Positions 44,333-53,583 of a stretch of 64,000 bases of DNA are shown here, piece after piece. A model generated the notes under the pieces. That model was given only the letters and a program-made list of their open reading frames with translations. It did no database searches and was not told where the DNA came from. The position numbers and the translations under genes were made by a program. This stretch comes from Blastococcus tunisiensis (lineage in GTDB: Bacteria > Actinomycetota > Actinomycetes > Mycobacteriales > Geodermatophilaceae), in contig NZ_FOND01000003.1 in NCBI RefSeq assembly GCF_900112815.1, positions 186,001-250,000 on the forward strand, given 5' to 3'. Within the stretch, counting starts at the first letter, position 1, and each line of letters begins with the position of its first letter.

Positions 44333-45313
44333 ATGAAGTTCGACCTCAATCTCGTCACCGCGTCGCTGGCCGAGATGCCGGATCGAGTCGACCAGGCGCG
44401 GTCGGCTGGCTACGACGGGCTCTTCGTCGCCGAAACCCGCCAGGATCCGTTCTCCGCCTTGGCCATCGCGGGTAGCCGGGTGAACGACATCGACCTGGGC
44501 AGCTCCATCGCGCTCGCGTTCACGCGAAGCCCCATGACGACGGCGGTCGCCTCGTGGGAGCTGCACCGTCCCCACGGCCGATTCATCCTGGGATTGGGCA
44601 GTCAGGTCCGCAAGCACATCGAGCGCCGCTACTCGTGCGCCTACGACCCCCCGTTGCCTCGGCTCCGCGAGTACGTCGCCGCCGTGCGCCACATCTGGGG
44701 CGCCTTCCAGGGCGTGCACCCGCTCGACTTCCAGGGCGAGTTCTTCACGCTGGATTTCCTGCCCGACGTCGTCAACCCCGGGCCGATCGAGCACCCGGAG
44801 CCCGAGATCTACCTGGCCTCCTTGGGGCCGCTCATGTACAGGACGGCGGGGGCCGTGGCCGATGGCGCGTTCGTGCACCCCTTGCACACGGTGGACTACC
44901 TCAGGGACGTCGCCGAACCCGCCATCGCCGAGGGGCTGGCGGTGCAGGCCAAGGACCGCGAGCGGTTCGCGTTGTCGGTCACGGTCTTCACGGTGATCGG
45001 TACCGGGGAATCGGCTGATCGCATGCGGGAGTCGGTGCGCAGCCAGCTGGCCTTCTACAGCTCGACACCGACGTACCGACGCGTCCTGGAGCATGCGGGT
45101 TGGGACGGGGTCGGGGAGCGACTCCAGGGCCTCGTCAGGGCCGGTCGCCATGCCGAGATCGCGGCCGAAGTGCCCGACGACATGCTCGACGAATTCTGCA
45201 TCGTCGCCGAGACGTGGCCGGAGGCGGCCGACGTCGCCCGCGCCCGGTACGCAGGCGTCGCAGATCGCATCTCCTTCTACAACCCGCCTGCGCCGGGGCA
45301 GGCGCTGAGGTGA
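44333..45313 (+). CDS. LLM-class flavin-dependent oxidoreductase (F420/FMN) 1
   Basis: The 326-residue protein is a luciferase-like TIM-barrel oxidoreductase: MKFDLNLVTASLAEMPDRVD at the start, ALAFTRSPMTTAVASWELHR and LGLGSQVRKHIERRYS inside. Such enzymes use reduced F420 or FMN for hydride transfer or oxygenation. AGGGCAG precedes the ATG. It overlaps the MaoC-like gene by four bases, which suggests consecutive steps in one pathway. The cofactor is not decided by sequence. Confidence 0.85.
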   Translation: MKFDLNLVTASLAEMPDRVDQARSAGYDGLFVAETRQDPFSALAIAGSRVNDIDLGSSIALAFTRSPMTTAVASWELHRPHGRFILGLGSQVRKHIERRYSCAYDPPLPRLREYVAAVRHIWGAFQGVHPLDFQGEFFTLDFLPDVVNPGPIEHPEPEIYLASLGPLMYRTAGAVADGAFVHPLHTVDYLRDVAEPAIAEGLAVQAKDRERFALSVTVFTVIGTGESADRMRESVRSQLAFYSSTPTYRRVLEHAGWDGVGERLQGLVRAGRHAEIAAEVPDDMLDEFCIVAETWPEAADVARARYAGVADRISFYNPPAPGQALR

Positions 45314-45795
45314 GCGGCGATCAGGCGGCACCCCGGACCGGCCAGGTGCGTGACCTCTACGGGGAGGACATCGAGGTGGGTGTCGACCTCGTGACGGGTG
45401 CCTACACCCTCACCGCCGACGAGATCGTCGACTTCGCGAGCGTGTGGGACCCGCAGTACTTCCACGTGGACGCGGGCGCCGCGGCCGAAGGACACTTCGG
45501 TGGGCTCATCGCGAGCGGGGTGCACACGCTGGCCGTCTACCAGCGGCTGGCCGTCCAGGCGCACTTCGCCCGTTGGAACGTCATCGCCGGACGGCGCATC
45601 CGCGACCTGCGCTTCCTCGTGCCCGTTCGTGCCGGCGACCGGCTCACCGGCCGCCTCGTCGTCGACGCCATCGACGAGGATGACCGCGGACGGGCCGTTC
45701 TCCAGGTTCGGGGCGAGCTAACCAACCAGCACGGTGCGGTCGTCATGTCGCTGACCATGGAGACGCTCATCCTCATGAGGCCCGCCACGCCGTAG
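45310..45795 (+). CDS. MaoC-like hotdog dehydratase
   Basis: The 161-residue protein has the hotdog-fold hydratase pattern: LTADEIVDFASVWDPQYFHVD with the hydratase Asp/His, AAAEGHFGGLIASGVHTLAV and DLRFLVPVRAGDRLTGRL. MaoC proteins hydrate enoyl-CoA substrates. GTG at 45310 overlaps the LLM gene stop. It ends at a UAG used as a normal stop. The 253-base interval after it holds a candidate operator but no supported gene. Confidence 0.85.
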   Translation: MSGDQAAPRTGQVRDLYGEDIEVGVDLVTGAYTLTADEIVDFASVWDPQYFHVDAGAAAEGHFGGLIASGVHTLAVYQRLAVQAHFARWNVIAGRRIRDLRFLVPVRAGDRLTGRLVVDAIDEDDRGRAVLQVRGELTNQHGAVVMSLTMETLILMRPATP

Positions 45796-45993
45796 GTGGA
45801 CGGGCGGCACCGCCCAGAACCCGGCCGGACACCGGACGCTCCTGGTCCGATGGGGGCTGCCCGCCCCGGCTCGACTGCCGGGGCCACCCCGTGTGAGCGG
45901 GTCTGGAGATTTAGCGGCGAGGTGCTTCGGCGGACCTCACTCCGGGTGGCTCTGAGGCGAGGCGCCGCAGGCTCGCCCACCGTCGGCAATAAC

Positions 45994-46007
45994 TGATACA
46001 CATGTCA
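45994..46007. promoter_or_regulatory. Candidate TetR operator upstream of the MBL gene
   Basis: TGATA-CACA-TGTCA is an imperfect 5-4-5 inverted repeat 42 bases before the MBL-fold gene. Read on the minus strand it gives TTGACATGTGTATCAGTTAT, which shares TTGACA and TCAGTTAT with the site at 49824-49843, a stronger match than the repeat alone. Confidence 0.55.
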
Positions 46008-46048
46008 ACATGACCCGTGCAGCCGCCTCGAGCCTCGGTGGGTGACCA

Positions 46049-47080
46049 GTGAGTGGACGCGCCGGAAGAGACGGTTGGGCGGACCAAGGCGTCTTCGAGG
46101 TGGCGTCCGGGGTGCACCGGATCCCGCTCCCACTGCCCGATGACGGTCTTCGCGCGGTCAACGTTTACGTGGTGGATGGCGACGACGGTCCGGTCCTCAT
46201 CGACTCGGGCTGGGCGATCGCCGCCGCGCGGGAGCAACTGGAGATGGGCCTGCGCCAGCTGGGCTACCAACTGGGGGACGCCCGCCGCTTCCTCGTCACG
46301 CACGCGCATCGCGATCACTACGAGCAGGCGATCTTCCTCCGTCGAGAATTCGGCACGGCGATCAGCCTGGGGAGCGGGGAACAGCCTGCGCTCGACGTCC
46401 TCCAGGCCGGGAAGCGTCACCCCTTCGAACCGCAGCTGCAATTGCTCTCCATGATGGGAGCGGACTCCCTCGTCGACGAACTCACGGCCGCGGTGGCGTT
46501 CGTGCAGCCCGATCCGGAGAACTGGCAGTCGCCGGACACCTGGCTGGCGGCCGACGACGTCGCGGTCGCGGGCCGCCGAGCACTGTCCGTCGTGCCGACG
46601 CCTGGGCACACGGCGGGACACGTGGTCTTCCACGACGCCGCGGACGCGTTGCTCTTCACCGGTGACCACGTGCTCCCCACCATCACTCCCTCGGTGGGCT
46701 TCGAGCCCGTCCTCTCCCCGACGGCGCTCAGCGACTTCCTCGGGTCGCTCGCACGCGTCCGGCAGCTCCCGGACGCGCTCATGCTGCCCGCTCACGGACC
46801 GGTGTCGCCGAGCGTCCACGCGCGGGTGGACGAGTTGTTGGAGCACCACGACATCCGGCTGGCGGAGGTGCTCGCCTTCGTCCGCGGCGGAGCCCACACG
46901 GGGCTGGAGGTGGCCAAGGCGATCCGGTGGACGCGGCGGGAGCTCTCGCTGAGCGATCTCAACGCTTTCAACCAGTTGCTGGCGCTCGCGGAGACGGCCG
47001 TCCACCTCGACCTCCTGCAGGCGCAGGGGCGCGTCACCTTCGCGACGGATGGCGAGGTCCGCCTCTACCAGGCCTCGTGA
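46049..47080 (+). CDS. MBL-fold metallohydrolase
   Basis: The 343-residue protein has the metallo-beta-lactamase metal motif THAHRDHYEQ, the GHTAGHVVFHD motif and LFTGDHVLP, and is related to the LACTB2/flavin-independent hydrolase group. It probably hydrolyses a thioester, lactone or similar product of the pathway. GTG at 46049 is taken as the start. It lies downstream of a candidate TetR site. Confidence 0.85.
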   Translation: MSGRAGRDGWADQGVFEVASGVHRIPLPLPDDGLRAVNVYVVDGDDGPVLIDSGWAIAAAREQLEMGLRQLGYQLGDARRFLVTHAHRDHYEQAIFLRREFGTAISLGSGEQPALDVLQAGKRHPFEPQLQLLSMMGADSLVDELTAAVAFVQPDPENWQSPDTWLAADDVAVAGRRALSVVPTPGHTAGHVVFHDAADALLFTGDHVLPTITPSVGFEPVLSPTALSDFLGSLARVRQLPDALMLPAHGPVSPSVHARVDELLEHHDIRLAEVLAFVRGGAHTGLEVAKAIRWTRRELSLSDLNAFNQLLALAETAVHLDLLQAQGRVTFATDGEVRLYQAS

Positions 47081-47112
47081 CCCGTCGACCTCGGCGGCAC
47101 CCGCATTCACCC

Positions 47113-47128
47113 GTCACCGATCGGTGAC
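47113..47128. promoter_or_regulatory. Perfect 16-base palindrome before the second SDR gene
   Basis: GTCACCGATCGGTGAC is a perfect palindrome centred 28 bases before the SDR start at 47148. The position fits an operator rather than a terminator, because it has no loop. The regulator is unknown. Confidence 0.5.
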
Positions 47129-47147
47129 TCCTCGAAAGGGACCAGGC

Positions 47148-47936
47148 ATGTCGGATCTGCTGGACCTGAAGGGCCGTGTGGCCATGGTGACCGGCGCCGG
47201 GCAAGGCGTCGGTCGTCAGGTCGCGCTCGACCTCGCGGCGCACAACGCCGGCGCCGTCATCGTCAACGACTTCTTCCCGGAACGGGCCGAAGCCGTCGCG
47301 GAGGAGATCAGGTCCGACGGCGGCAAGGCCGTCCCGGTGTCCTTCGACGTGACCGACCACCAGGCCGTACTCGCAGGCGTGGCGGCGGCGGTCGACGGAT
47401 CGGGGCCGGTGGACATCCTGGTGAACAACGCCGGGAACGCCGGGCCCGAGCACTCGATCTCCGATGCGCGGCCGTTCTGGGAGACCGGGCCGGAGGAATG
47501 GGCCCCGTGGATCGGGTCGAACTTCTTCGGTGTCCTGAACTGCGCCCGGGCGGTGGTCCCCGAGATGGTGTCTCGGGGATACGGCCGGATCGTCACGGTC
47601 ATCTCGGACGCGGGACGGGTCGGGGAGCCGAACCTCGTCGTCTACTCGGGGGCGAAGGCCGGTGCGGCCGGCTTCACGCGCGGGCTGGCCAAGGCAGTCG
47701 GGCGGCACGGGGTCACGGCCAACTGCGTCGCACTGTCGGCGATGCGCACGCCCGCCAGCGAGCCGCTGCTGGGCGACCCCGAGATGGTGCACAAGATGCT
47801 GCGCAGCTACGTGATCAAGCGGCTCGGCGAGCCGTCGGACGCGTCGGCGATGGCAGTGTTCCTGGCTTCCGACGCAGCGTCCTGGATCACCGGTCAGACG
47901 TACCCGGTCAACGGTGGCTACGCCTTCGCCCAATGA
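47148..47936 (+). CDS. SDR-family oxidoreductase (FabG-like)
   Basis: The 262-residue short-chain dehydrogenase has TGAGQGVGRQVALDL (cofactor site), NNAGNAG, VVYSGAKAGAAGF with the catalytic Tyr-Lys and a C-terminal TGQTYPVNGGYAF. AAAGGGA precedes the ATG at 47148. It lies between the MBL gene and the convergent TetR gene and probably acts in the same pathway. Substrate unknown. Confidence 0.88.
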   Translation: MSDLLDLKGRVAMVTGAGQGVGRQVALDLAAHNAGAVIVNDFFPERAEAVAEEIRSDGGKAVPVSFDVTDHQAVLAGVAAAVDGSGPVDILVNNAGNAGPEHSISDARPFWETGPEEWAPWIGSNFFGVLNCARAVVPEMVSRGYGRIVTVISDAGRVGEPNLVVYSGAKAGAAGFTRGLAKAVGRHGVTANCVALSAMRTPASEPLLGDPEMVHKMLRSYVIKRLGEPSDASAMAVFLASDAASWITGQTYPVNGGYAFAQ

Positions 47937-47971
47937 GGTCCCGGACGATCCCGTCGACGCTCGGACGAGTG

Positions 47972-48643
47972 CTACTCCTCCGGGGCGGCGACCGGACCGG
48001 CGGGGACCCCGTTGGACAGGTACCCGACCGTCCGGCCCCACACGGTCACGATGTGGTCGACCAGTACGTCCTGGGGCCAGGAGCGGCCCCTCAGGAACCG
48101 GGCGGTGCAGGCCTCGTCCACCATGCCGGCGAGGAGCTCGGCGACGATCCCCGGTTGCATGCCGTCCATCCGGGCACGGGCACCGGAGCTCTCGATGCCG
48201 CGCTCGATCTTGCGGACGAACTGCCGTCGGTAGTCGTCGCGGAGCCGGGTGAAGCGCGGATTGGTGGCCGACATCTGATCGAGCAGGAGCCACAGGTCGA
48301 CGTTGTCCGCGAAGCCGGACACGTAGCGGGCGACGGTGACGCGGACGCTCTCCAGCGGGGTGTCCCGGCGCCAGACGCTGCGCGACTGCTCCTTGAGATC
48401 GGTCCACATGTTCTCGAGCAGGAGCGAGTAGATGTCCTCCTTGTTCTCGAAATAGAGGTAGAAGGTGCCGTGCGCGCGGCCGGCGACGCGGGCGATCTGG
48501 GCAACGGTCGCGCGCGCGTAGCCGTGCTCGTTGAGGACCGTTCGCGCGGCCGCGAGCAGGGCCCGTCTGGTCGCCTCGGTGCGTCGCTGCTGGCCCGTCG
48601 GCGGTGGCTGTTCCGTCAGGCTCAGGTCCGGCCGAGATGTCAT
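47972..48643 (-). CDS. TetR-family transcriptional regulator
   Basis: The 223-residue repressor has an N-terminal TetR helix-turn-helix (RRALLAAARTVLNEHGYARATVAQIA, RAHGTFYLYFENKEDI) and a helical ligand domain. TetR proteins in such clusters usually sense an acyl-CoA or pathway substrate and repress the catabolic genes. Three TGACa-N4-TGTCA-like sites in this region are candidate targets. ATG at 48643 is used; ATG at 48655 is in frame and possible. It diverges from the second LLM gene. Confidence 0.9.
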   Translation of the reverse strand: MTSRPDLSLTEQPPPTGQQRRTEATRRALLAAARTVLNEHGYARATVAQIARVAGRAHGTFYLYFENKEDIYSLLLENMWTDLKEQSRSVWRRDTPLESVRVTVARYVSGFADNVDLWLLLDQMSATNPRFTRLRDDYRRQFVRKIERGIESSGARARMDGMQPGIVAELLAGMVDEACTARFLRGRSWPQDVLVDHIVTVWGRTVGYLSNGVPAGPVAAPEE

Positions 48644-48734
48644 CGCATTCCCCATCGTCCTGAGAGCAGAGCTGCTCGCGGTCACATCCCGTCCGGCAGG
48701 CCGCGCCCACCACTATCGATTGCAGAGGTTACCG

Positions 48735-49772
48735 ATGACGAAAGAGTCACGGCGGGCCGGAATGACCCTCGGGGTGCAGAACGGGCTCCGGGTGGAGCAT
48801 CTCCCTGAGGTCGCCCGAGGGGTGGAGGCGCTCGGTTTCACCGAGCTCTGGAGCGAGGAGGCCGGAGGCGGCGACGCGGTGACGGGCCTCGCGGCAGCCG
48901 CCATGACGACGCGCTCGGTAACCCTCGGCACGGGCATCGTCCCCGTCTTCGGGCGGGCGCCGGCGGTCGTCGCCATGGAGGCGGCAAGCCTGCAGCTGCT
49001 GTCCGGCGGGCGGTTCCGGCTCGGTCTCGGGGCCTCCACGCCCACGATCGCCACCTCCTGGCGAGGCGAGGTCTACGAGCGGCCGCTCGCTCGACTCATG
49101 GAGTACGTGGACGTCGTGCGGCGACTGCTGGCGGGCGAGAAGGTGACCCATCACGGTCAGGTCCACCTCGACGGCTACCGCCTCCAGCTGCCCACCCCTC
49201 TGCCACCGGTGCCACCCCTCTACCTCGCGGCGCTGGGCGAGCGGGCGCTCACCCTCGCCGGGCAGCACGCCGATGGAGCGATCCTCGGCAACATGACGCC
49301 GCGGGGCGTGGCCCAGGCAGTGGAGGTCCTGCGCAACGCGGCCGCCGACAGCAACCGGGCACCGGCCGCCGTCGACGTCATCGGCCGCGTCACCCTGCTC
49401 GTCGACGAGGACCTCGACCGTGCCCGCGCGCGCGTCCGGCGCATCGCCGGGTTCTACCTCAGCACCGACGTGTACCGGCGGTCGCTGACCCGGCAGGGGT
49501 TCGGCGACGAGGTGGGCCGCTTCGCGGCGAGCTGGGACGCCGGCGAGCGGAGCAGGGCGGTCGAGCAGCTGAGCGACGAGGTCCTCGGCGCCTTCGCCGT
49601 CTTCGGGGACGAGCAGACGGTCAGGAGCGGGATCGCACGGTTCCGGGAGGCGGGGCTCGAGGCGCCCATCCTCTACCCGATCGTCTCGGTCGAGGGTGCG
49701 CCCGCCACCGACGGCGAGGGCGACGGTGCCGCGCGGCTGCTGGCCGTGGCGTCCCGCCTTCGAGAGGCGTGA
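48735..49772 (+). CDS. LLM-class flavin-dependent oxidoreductase 2
   Basis: The 345-residue luciferase-like protein shows MTLGVQNGLRVEHLPEVARG near its start, LGTGIVPVFGRAPAVVAMEAAS and LSGGRFRLGLGASTPTIATSW, with the usual flavin or F420 binding region. GAGG lies 10 bases before the ATG. It is related to, but clearly distinct from, the other two LLM genes in the region. It may act on the same compound or its products. Confidence 0.87.
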   Translation: MTKESRRAGMTLGVQNGLRVEHLPEVARGVEALGFTELWSEEAGGGDAVTGLAAAAMTTRSVTLGTGIVPVFGRAPAVVAMEAASLQLLSGGRFRLGLGASTPTIATSWRGEVYERPLARLMEYVDVVRRLLAGEKVTHHGQVHLDGYRLQLPTPLPPVPPLYLAALGERALTLAGQHADGAILGNMTPRGVAQAVEVLRNAAADSNRAPAAVDVIGRVTLLVDEDLDRARARVRRIAGFYLSTDVYRRSLTRQGFGDEVGRFAASWDAGERSRAVEQLSDEVLGAFAVFGDEQTVRSGIARFREAGLEAPILYPIVSVEGAPATDGEGDGAARLLAVASRLREA

Positions 49773-49824
49773 CGCGCGGCAAGTCACAACACGGCCTCGA
49801 TTGCAGCCGCCCACGGCAAACTCT

Positions 49825-49838
49825 TGACACCGATGTCA
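49825..49838. promoter_or_regulatory. Candidate TetR operator upstream of livG
   Basis: TGACA-CCGA-TGTCA is a perfect 5-4-5 inverted repeat about 50 bases before the livG start at 49890. It is the best of three similar sites in this region and stands before the transporter and ligase operon. Confidence 0.6.
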
Positions 49839-49889
49839 GTTATGCAACAGCCTCCTGTGAGCCACCTCACCCGACAGGGGGATCGCTTC

Positions 49890-50705
49890 GTGCAGCCAGC
49901 AACCGCCAGCCAGCCGACAGTCGCTGATCGCGTACCGTCGCCCGCTCTAAGCGCCGAGGGTCTGTCGCTCTCCTTCGGCGGCGTGAAGGCCCTGCAGGAC
50001 GTCGCGATGGAGCTCCGCAAGAGCGAGCTGCTCGCCGTCATCGGGCCGAACGGCGCGGGGAAGACGTCGCTCCTGAACTGCCTGACCGGGTTCTACCGGC
50101 CTCAGCAGGGCCGGGTCGTGCTCGACGGCGACAAGGTGATCTCAGGGCTGCCGACGCACAAGATCGCGCGGCTCGGCGTGAGCCGAACGTTCCAGGGGAC
50201 GCACCTGTTCACCGGGATGACGGTGCTCGACAACATCATGATCGGCCGCTACTCCCACATGCGGACCAACCTGGCGCAGGCCTTCCTCTACGTGCCGTGG
50301 ACGCGGCGCGAGGAGGTGCAGCACCGGGAGTTCGTCGAGGACATCATCGACTTCCTCGAAATCACCACGGTGCGCAAGCGGGTCGTCGGTGAGCTCGGCT
50401 ACGGCCTGCGCAAGCGGGTCGACCTCGCCCGCGCGCTGGCGATGGAGCCGTCGGTCCTCCTGATGGACGAGCCGATGGCCGGGATGAATCTGGAGGAGAA
50501 GGAGGACCTTGCCCGATTCATCCTCGACGTCCGCGAGGCGCGCGGCATCCCCATCGTCATCGTCGAGCACGACATGGCCGTGGTCATGGACATCGCCGAC
50601 CGGATCGTCGTCCTCGACTTCGGTCGCAAGATCAGCGAGGGCACGCCCGCCGAGGTCAGCGGCGACCCGGTCGTCATCAAGGCCTACCTCGGGGAGGCGC
50701 ATTGA
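49890..50705 (+). CDS. livG: Branched-chain-amino-acid-type ABC transporter ATP-binding protein
   Basis: The 271-residue LivG-type ATPase has Walker A GPNGAGKTS, YGLRKRVDLARALA in place of the signature and LLMDEPMAGMN as Walker B. The GTG at 49890 has a GGGGGA ribosome-binding site; in-frame starts at 49842 and 49857 lack one and lie close to the operator. It starts an operon with an acyl-CoA ligase, livH, livM, the binding protein and livF. Liv-type transporters carry amino acids, amides, urea or aromatic acids. Confidence 0.88.
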   Translation: MQPATASQPTVADRVPSPALSAEGLSLSFGGVKALQDVAMELRKSELLAVIGPNGAGKTSLLNCLTGFYRPQQGRVVLDGDKVISGLPTHKIARLGVSRTFQGTHLFTGMTVLDNIMIGRYSHMRTNLAQAFLYVPWTRREEVQHREFVEDIIDFLEITTVRKRVVGELGYGLRKRVDLARALAMEPSVLLMDEPMAGMNLEEKEDLARFILDVREARGIPIVIVEHDMAVVMDIADRIVVLDFGRKISEGTPAEVSGDPVVIKAYLGEAH

Positions 50706-52702
50706 GCGCGCACGGCTCGACCGCTACGGCCCCCGCCGCCGGGACCGGGACCGGCGCCGAGGTCCGCACCCTGCCGCAGATCCTGCTCGACCAGGCGCGT
50801 CGTCGACCGGCGGACATCGCGCAGCGCGACAAGGACTTCGGGCTGTGGCGCCCCCACACGTGGACCGACGTCGTCACCCAGGTCCGGAACTTCGCGCTCG
50901 GCCTTCGGGAACTGGGGCTCCAGCGGGGAGAGACCGTCGGGATCATCGGGGAGAACGAGGTCGAGCACTTCTGGACCGAGTACGCGGTCCAAGGGCTCGG
51001 CGGCAAGGTCGTCTCGATGTACCCCGACCTCACGCCGGACGAGGCCAAGTTCCTGCTCGAGGACTCCGAGGCCGTCGTCGTGGTCGCGGAGGACCAGGAG
51101 CAGGTGGACAAGATCCTCGAGATCCTCGAGCAGCTGCCCAAGGTGCGAGCGGTCGTCTACTGGGACGACCGCGGCATGTGGTCCTACTCCGACACCCGGC
51201 TCAAGACGTTCCAGGAGGTCCAGGCCGCGGGGGCGACGGTCCACCAGGCCCAGCCCGAGCTCTTCGAGAGCATCGTCGGCCAAGGCACTCCCGACGACGT
51301 CGCCGTCCTGAGCTACACGTCCGGCACCACGGGCCGCCCGAAGGGCGTCGTGACCACCCACCGGATGCTGCTGGACAACGCCTACCGGGTGCTCGACGCC
51401 CACTCGCTCAAGCCCGGGAGCGAGTACCTCAGCTACATCTCCCCGGCGTGGGCCACCGAGCAGATCTTCGGCGTCACGATGGGGTTGGTCGTACCTTTCG
51501 TCGTCAACTTCCCGGAGGAGCCGGAGACCGTCCGGGACAACATCCGCGAGTTGGCCGTCGACGCCCTGGTCTTCAGCCCCCGGCAGTGGGAGAGCCTCGC
51601 CGCCTCCGTGCAGGGGAAGATGGCCGAGGCCGGCCGGGTGCGCCGGGCGGTCTATGGCTGGGGCCTCAAGGCCGGGCACGCCTACAAGGTCGCCCGCCTC
51701 GACGGTAGGCAACCCGGCCTGATGGCGCGGCTGAACCACGCGCTCGCCCGCTGGGTCGTGCTCCGCCCCGTCTTGGACCAGCTGGGCCTGATCAAGGCCC
51801 ACTTCGCCGTCTCCGGCGGTTCCTCCATGGCGCCGGACGTCTTCCGCTTCTTCCACGCCCTGGGCGTCCCCCTGCGCAACATCTACGGCACCAGTGAGAT
51901 GGGGTTGTTCACTCTGCACCAAGGCGACGCCTACAACGTGGAGACCGTCGGCCACTGGATGAAGACGCGGCCCACGGTCGGGCCGCCGCTGGAATCGCGC
52001 ATCAGCGAGGAAGGCGAGCTTCAGGTGCGCGGCGGAGCCGGCTTCTCCGGCTACTACAACCAGCCGGAGAAGAGTGCCGCGAAGTACACGCCGGACGGCT
52101 GGTTCATGACCGGCGACGCGGTTACCGAGACCGACGACGGCGAACTGGTCTTCCTCGAGCGGCTTGAGGACATGCGGCGGCTGGCCACCGGCGTGCCGTT
52201 CCCGCCCCAGTTCATCGAGATCCGGCTCCGATTCAGTCCCTACATCCGGGACGTCATGGTGCTGGGTGACGAGACCCGCGACTTCGTGGCGGCGCTGGTC
52301 AACATCGACAGCGAGATGATCGGCAACTGGGCCGAGGAGCGGGGTATCGGCTACACGACCTTCCAGGACCTCTCCCAGAAACCGCAGGTCCGGGAACTGA
52401 TCCGTCGCGAGATCGACCGGATCACCGAGCTGCTGCCCGAGGGAAGTCGAGTACGGCGCTTCATCAACCTGCCCAAGGAACTCGACGCCGACGAGGGCGA
52501 GTTGACCCGTACCCGCAAGCTCCGCCGGGACTTCCTCGAAGTCCGCTACAAGACCCTCATCGACGGCATCTACGACGGGAGCTCCACCGTCGACGTCGAG
52601 ATCCCCATCACCTATCAGGACGGGCGCAAGGGCGCGCTTCGCGCGACGACCGTAGCTACCGACGTCGACCAGCCCGTTGCGGGCGGAGAGGAGGTCCGGT
52701 GA
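50702..52702 (+). CDS. AMP-dependent long-chain-type acyl-CoA synthetase
   Basis: The 666-residue adenylate-forming ligase has the P-loop SYTSGTTGRPKGVV, the A5 motif NIYGTSEMG and TPDGWFMTGDAV. It resembles the long-chain FadD15-like group. It would activate a carboxylic acid with ATP and CoA. The TTG at 50702 overlaps the livG stop, and its stop overlaps livH. Its place between transporter genes suggests the imported compound, or a product, is activated as a CoA ester. Confidence 0.88.
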   Translation: MSAHGSTATAPAAGTGTGAEVRTLPQILLDQARRRPADIAQRDKDFGLWRPHTWTDVVTQVRNFALGLRELGLQRGETVGIIGENEVEHFWTEYAVQGLGGKVVSMYPDLTPDEAKFLLEDSEAVVVVAEDQEQVDKILEILEQLPKVRAVVYWDDRGMWSYSDTRLKTFQEVQAAGATVHQAQPELFESIVGQGTPDDVAVLSYTSGTTGRPKGVVTTHRMLLDNAYRVLDAHSLKPGSEYLSYISPAWATEQIFGVTMGLVVPFVVNFPEEPETVRDNIRELAVDALVFSPRQWESLAASVQGKMAEAGRVRRAVYGWGLKAGHAYKVARLDGRQPGLMARLNHALARWVVLRPVLDQLGLIKAHFAVSGGSSMAPDVFRFFHALGVPLRNIYGTSEMGLFTLHQGDAYNVETVGHWMKTRPTVGPPLESRISEEGELQVRGGAGFSGYYNQPEKSAAKYTPDGWFMTGDAVTETDDGELVFLERLEDMRRLATGVPFPPQFIEIRLRFSPYIRDVMVLGDETRDFVAALVNIDSEMIGNWAEERGIGYTTFQDLSQKPQVRELIRREIDRITELLPEGSRVRRFINLPKELDADEGELTRTRKLRRDFLEVRYKTLIDGIYDGSSTVDVEIPITYQDGRKGALRATTVATDVDQPVAGGEEVR

Positions 52703-53583
52703 TCCAGCTCATCGAGTACGCCCTGAACGGGGCGCTGCTCGGCCTGCTGTACGCCCTCATCGCCATGGGCTTTGTGGTGATCTACCGGGCGTCGAAGGTC
52801 TTCAACTTCGCCCAGGGCGAGCTGGTCGTCGTCGGTGCATTCCTGGTCTGGTTCTTCACCCTCGACCTCGGGCTACCGCTCTACGTCGGTTTCGCGCTCG
52901 CTCTCATCGGAGCCGCGATCTTCGGACTCATCATCGAGCCGCTCCTGTTCCGGCGCCTGGTGGGCCAGTCGACCTTCTCGATGGTCATGGTGACGATCGG
53001 GCTGCTGATCCTCCTGCGCGGGCTGGTACTCGTAATCTTCGGGCCTTCGGTCCGGCCCTTCCCCGACCTCATCTCCACCGCGCCCATCACCTTCGGGGAC
53101 ATCACGCTGAACCGCGGACTCGCCTACGGTGGCATCTTCACGATCCTGCTGGCGATCGGCGTCTCGCTGTACTTCTCCCGGACGAGGCCGGGTCTGCGGA
53201 TGACCGTGGTCGCCGAGGACCACCAGATCGCCCAGTCCATGGGGATCTCGGTCCGACGTTCCATCGCCTACGCGTGGGGCATGGGCATGGTCCTGTCGAC
53301 GCTGGGCGCCGTCTTCTACCTGAACGGAAAGTCGGTCACTTTCCTGGTCGCCGAGATCGGTTTCGCGGCCCTGCCGGTCGCGCTGCTGGCCGGCCTCGAG
53401 TCGGTGGGTGGACTGATCCCGGCCGGAATCATCGTCGGAGTGGCCCAGGGCCTCGCGGCCGGCTACATCGACCCCGTCGTCGGCGGAAGTTTCTCCGCCG
53501 TCTTCCCGTATCTGGTCATGGTGATAATTCTGTTTCTTCGGCCGTCGGGTCTGTTCGGCTGGCGAATTGTCGAGAGGGTTTAG
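52699..53583 (+). CDS. livH: Branched-chain-amino-acid-type ABC transporter permease
   Basis: The 294-residue membrane protein has about eight helices and the LivH pattern: NGALLGLLYALIAMGFVVIYRA at the start and a later FAALPVALLAGLESVGGLIPAGI loop. It forms half of the channel. GTG at 52699 overlaps the ligase stop. It ends at UAG (53581-53583), directly followed by the livM ATG, where UAG must act as a normal stop. Confidence 0.92.
   Translation: MIQLIEYALNGALLGLLYALIAMGFVVIYRASKVFNFAQGELVVVGAFLVWFFTLDLGLPLYVGFALALIGAAIFGLIIEPLLFRRLVGQSTFSMVMVTIGLLILLRGLVLVIFGPSVRPFPDLISTAPITFGDITLNRGLAYGGIFTILLAIGVSLYFSRTRPGLRMTVVAEDHQIAQSMGISVRRSIAYAWGMGMVLSTLGAVFYLNGKSVTFLVAEIGFAALPVALLAGLESVGGLIPAGIIVGVAQGLAAGYIDPVVGGSFSAVFPYLVMVIILFLRPSGLFGWRIVERV

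Noticed and set aside
45793-45996. In-frame open stretch of 67 codons after the UAG of the MaoC-like gene, a possible second UAG selenoprotein
   Set aside because: The MaoC domain is already complete, no Cys/Sec motif aligns with the UAG, and no SECIS-like hairpin follows it. The extension is Arg/Gly/Pro-rich as in chance high-GC frames.
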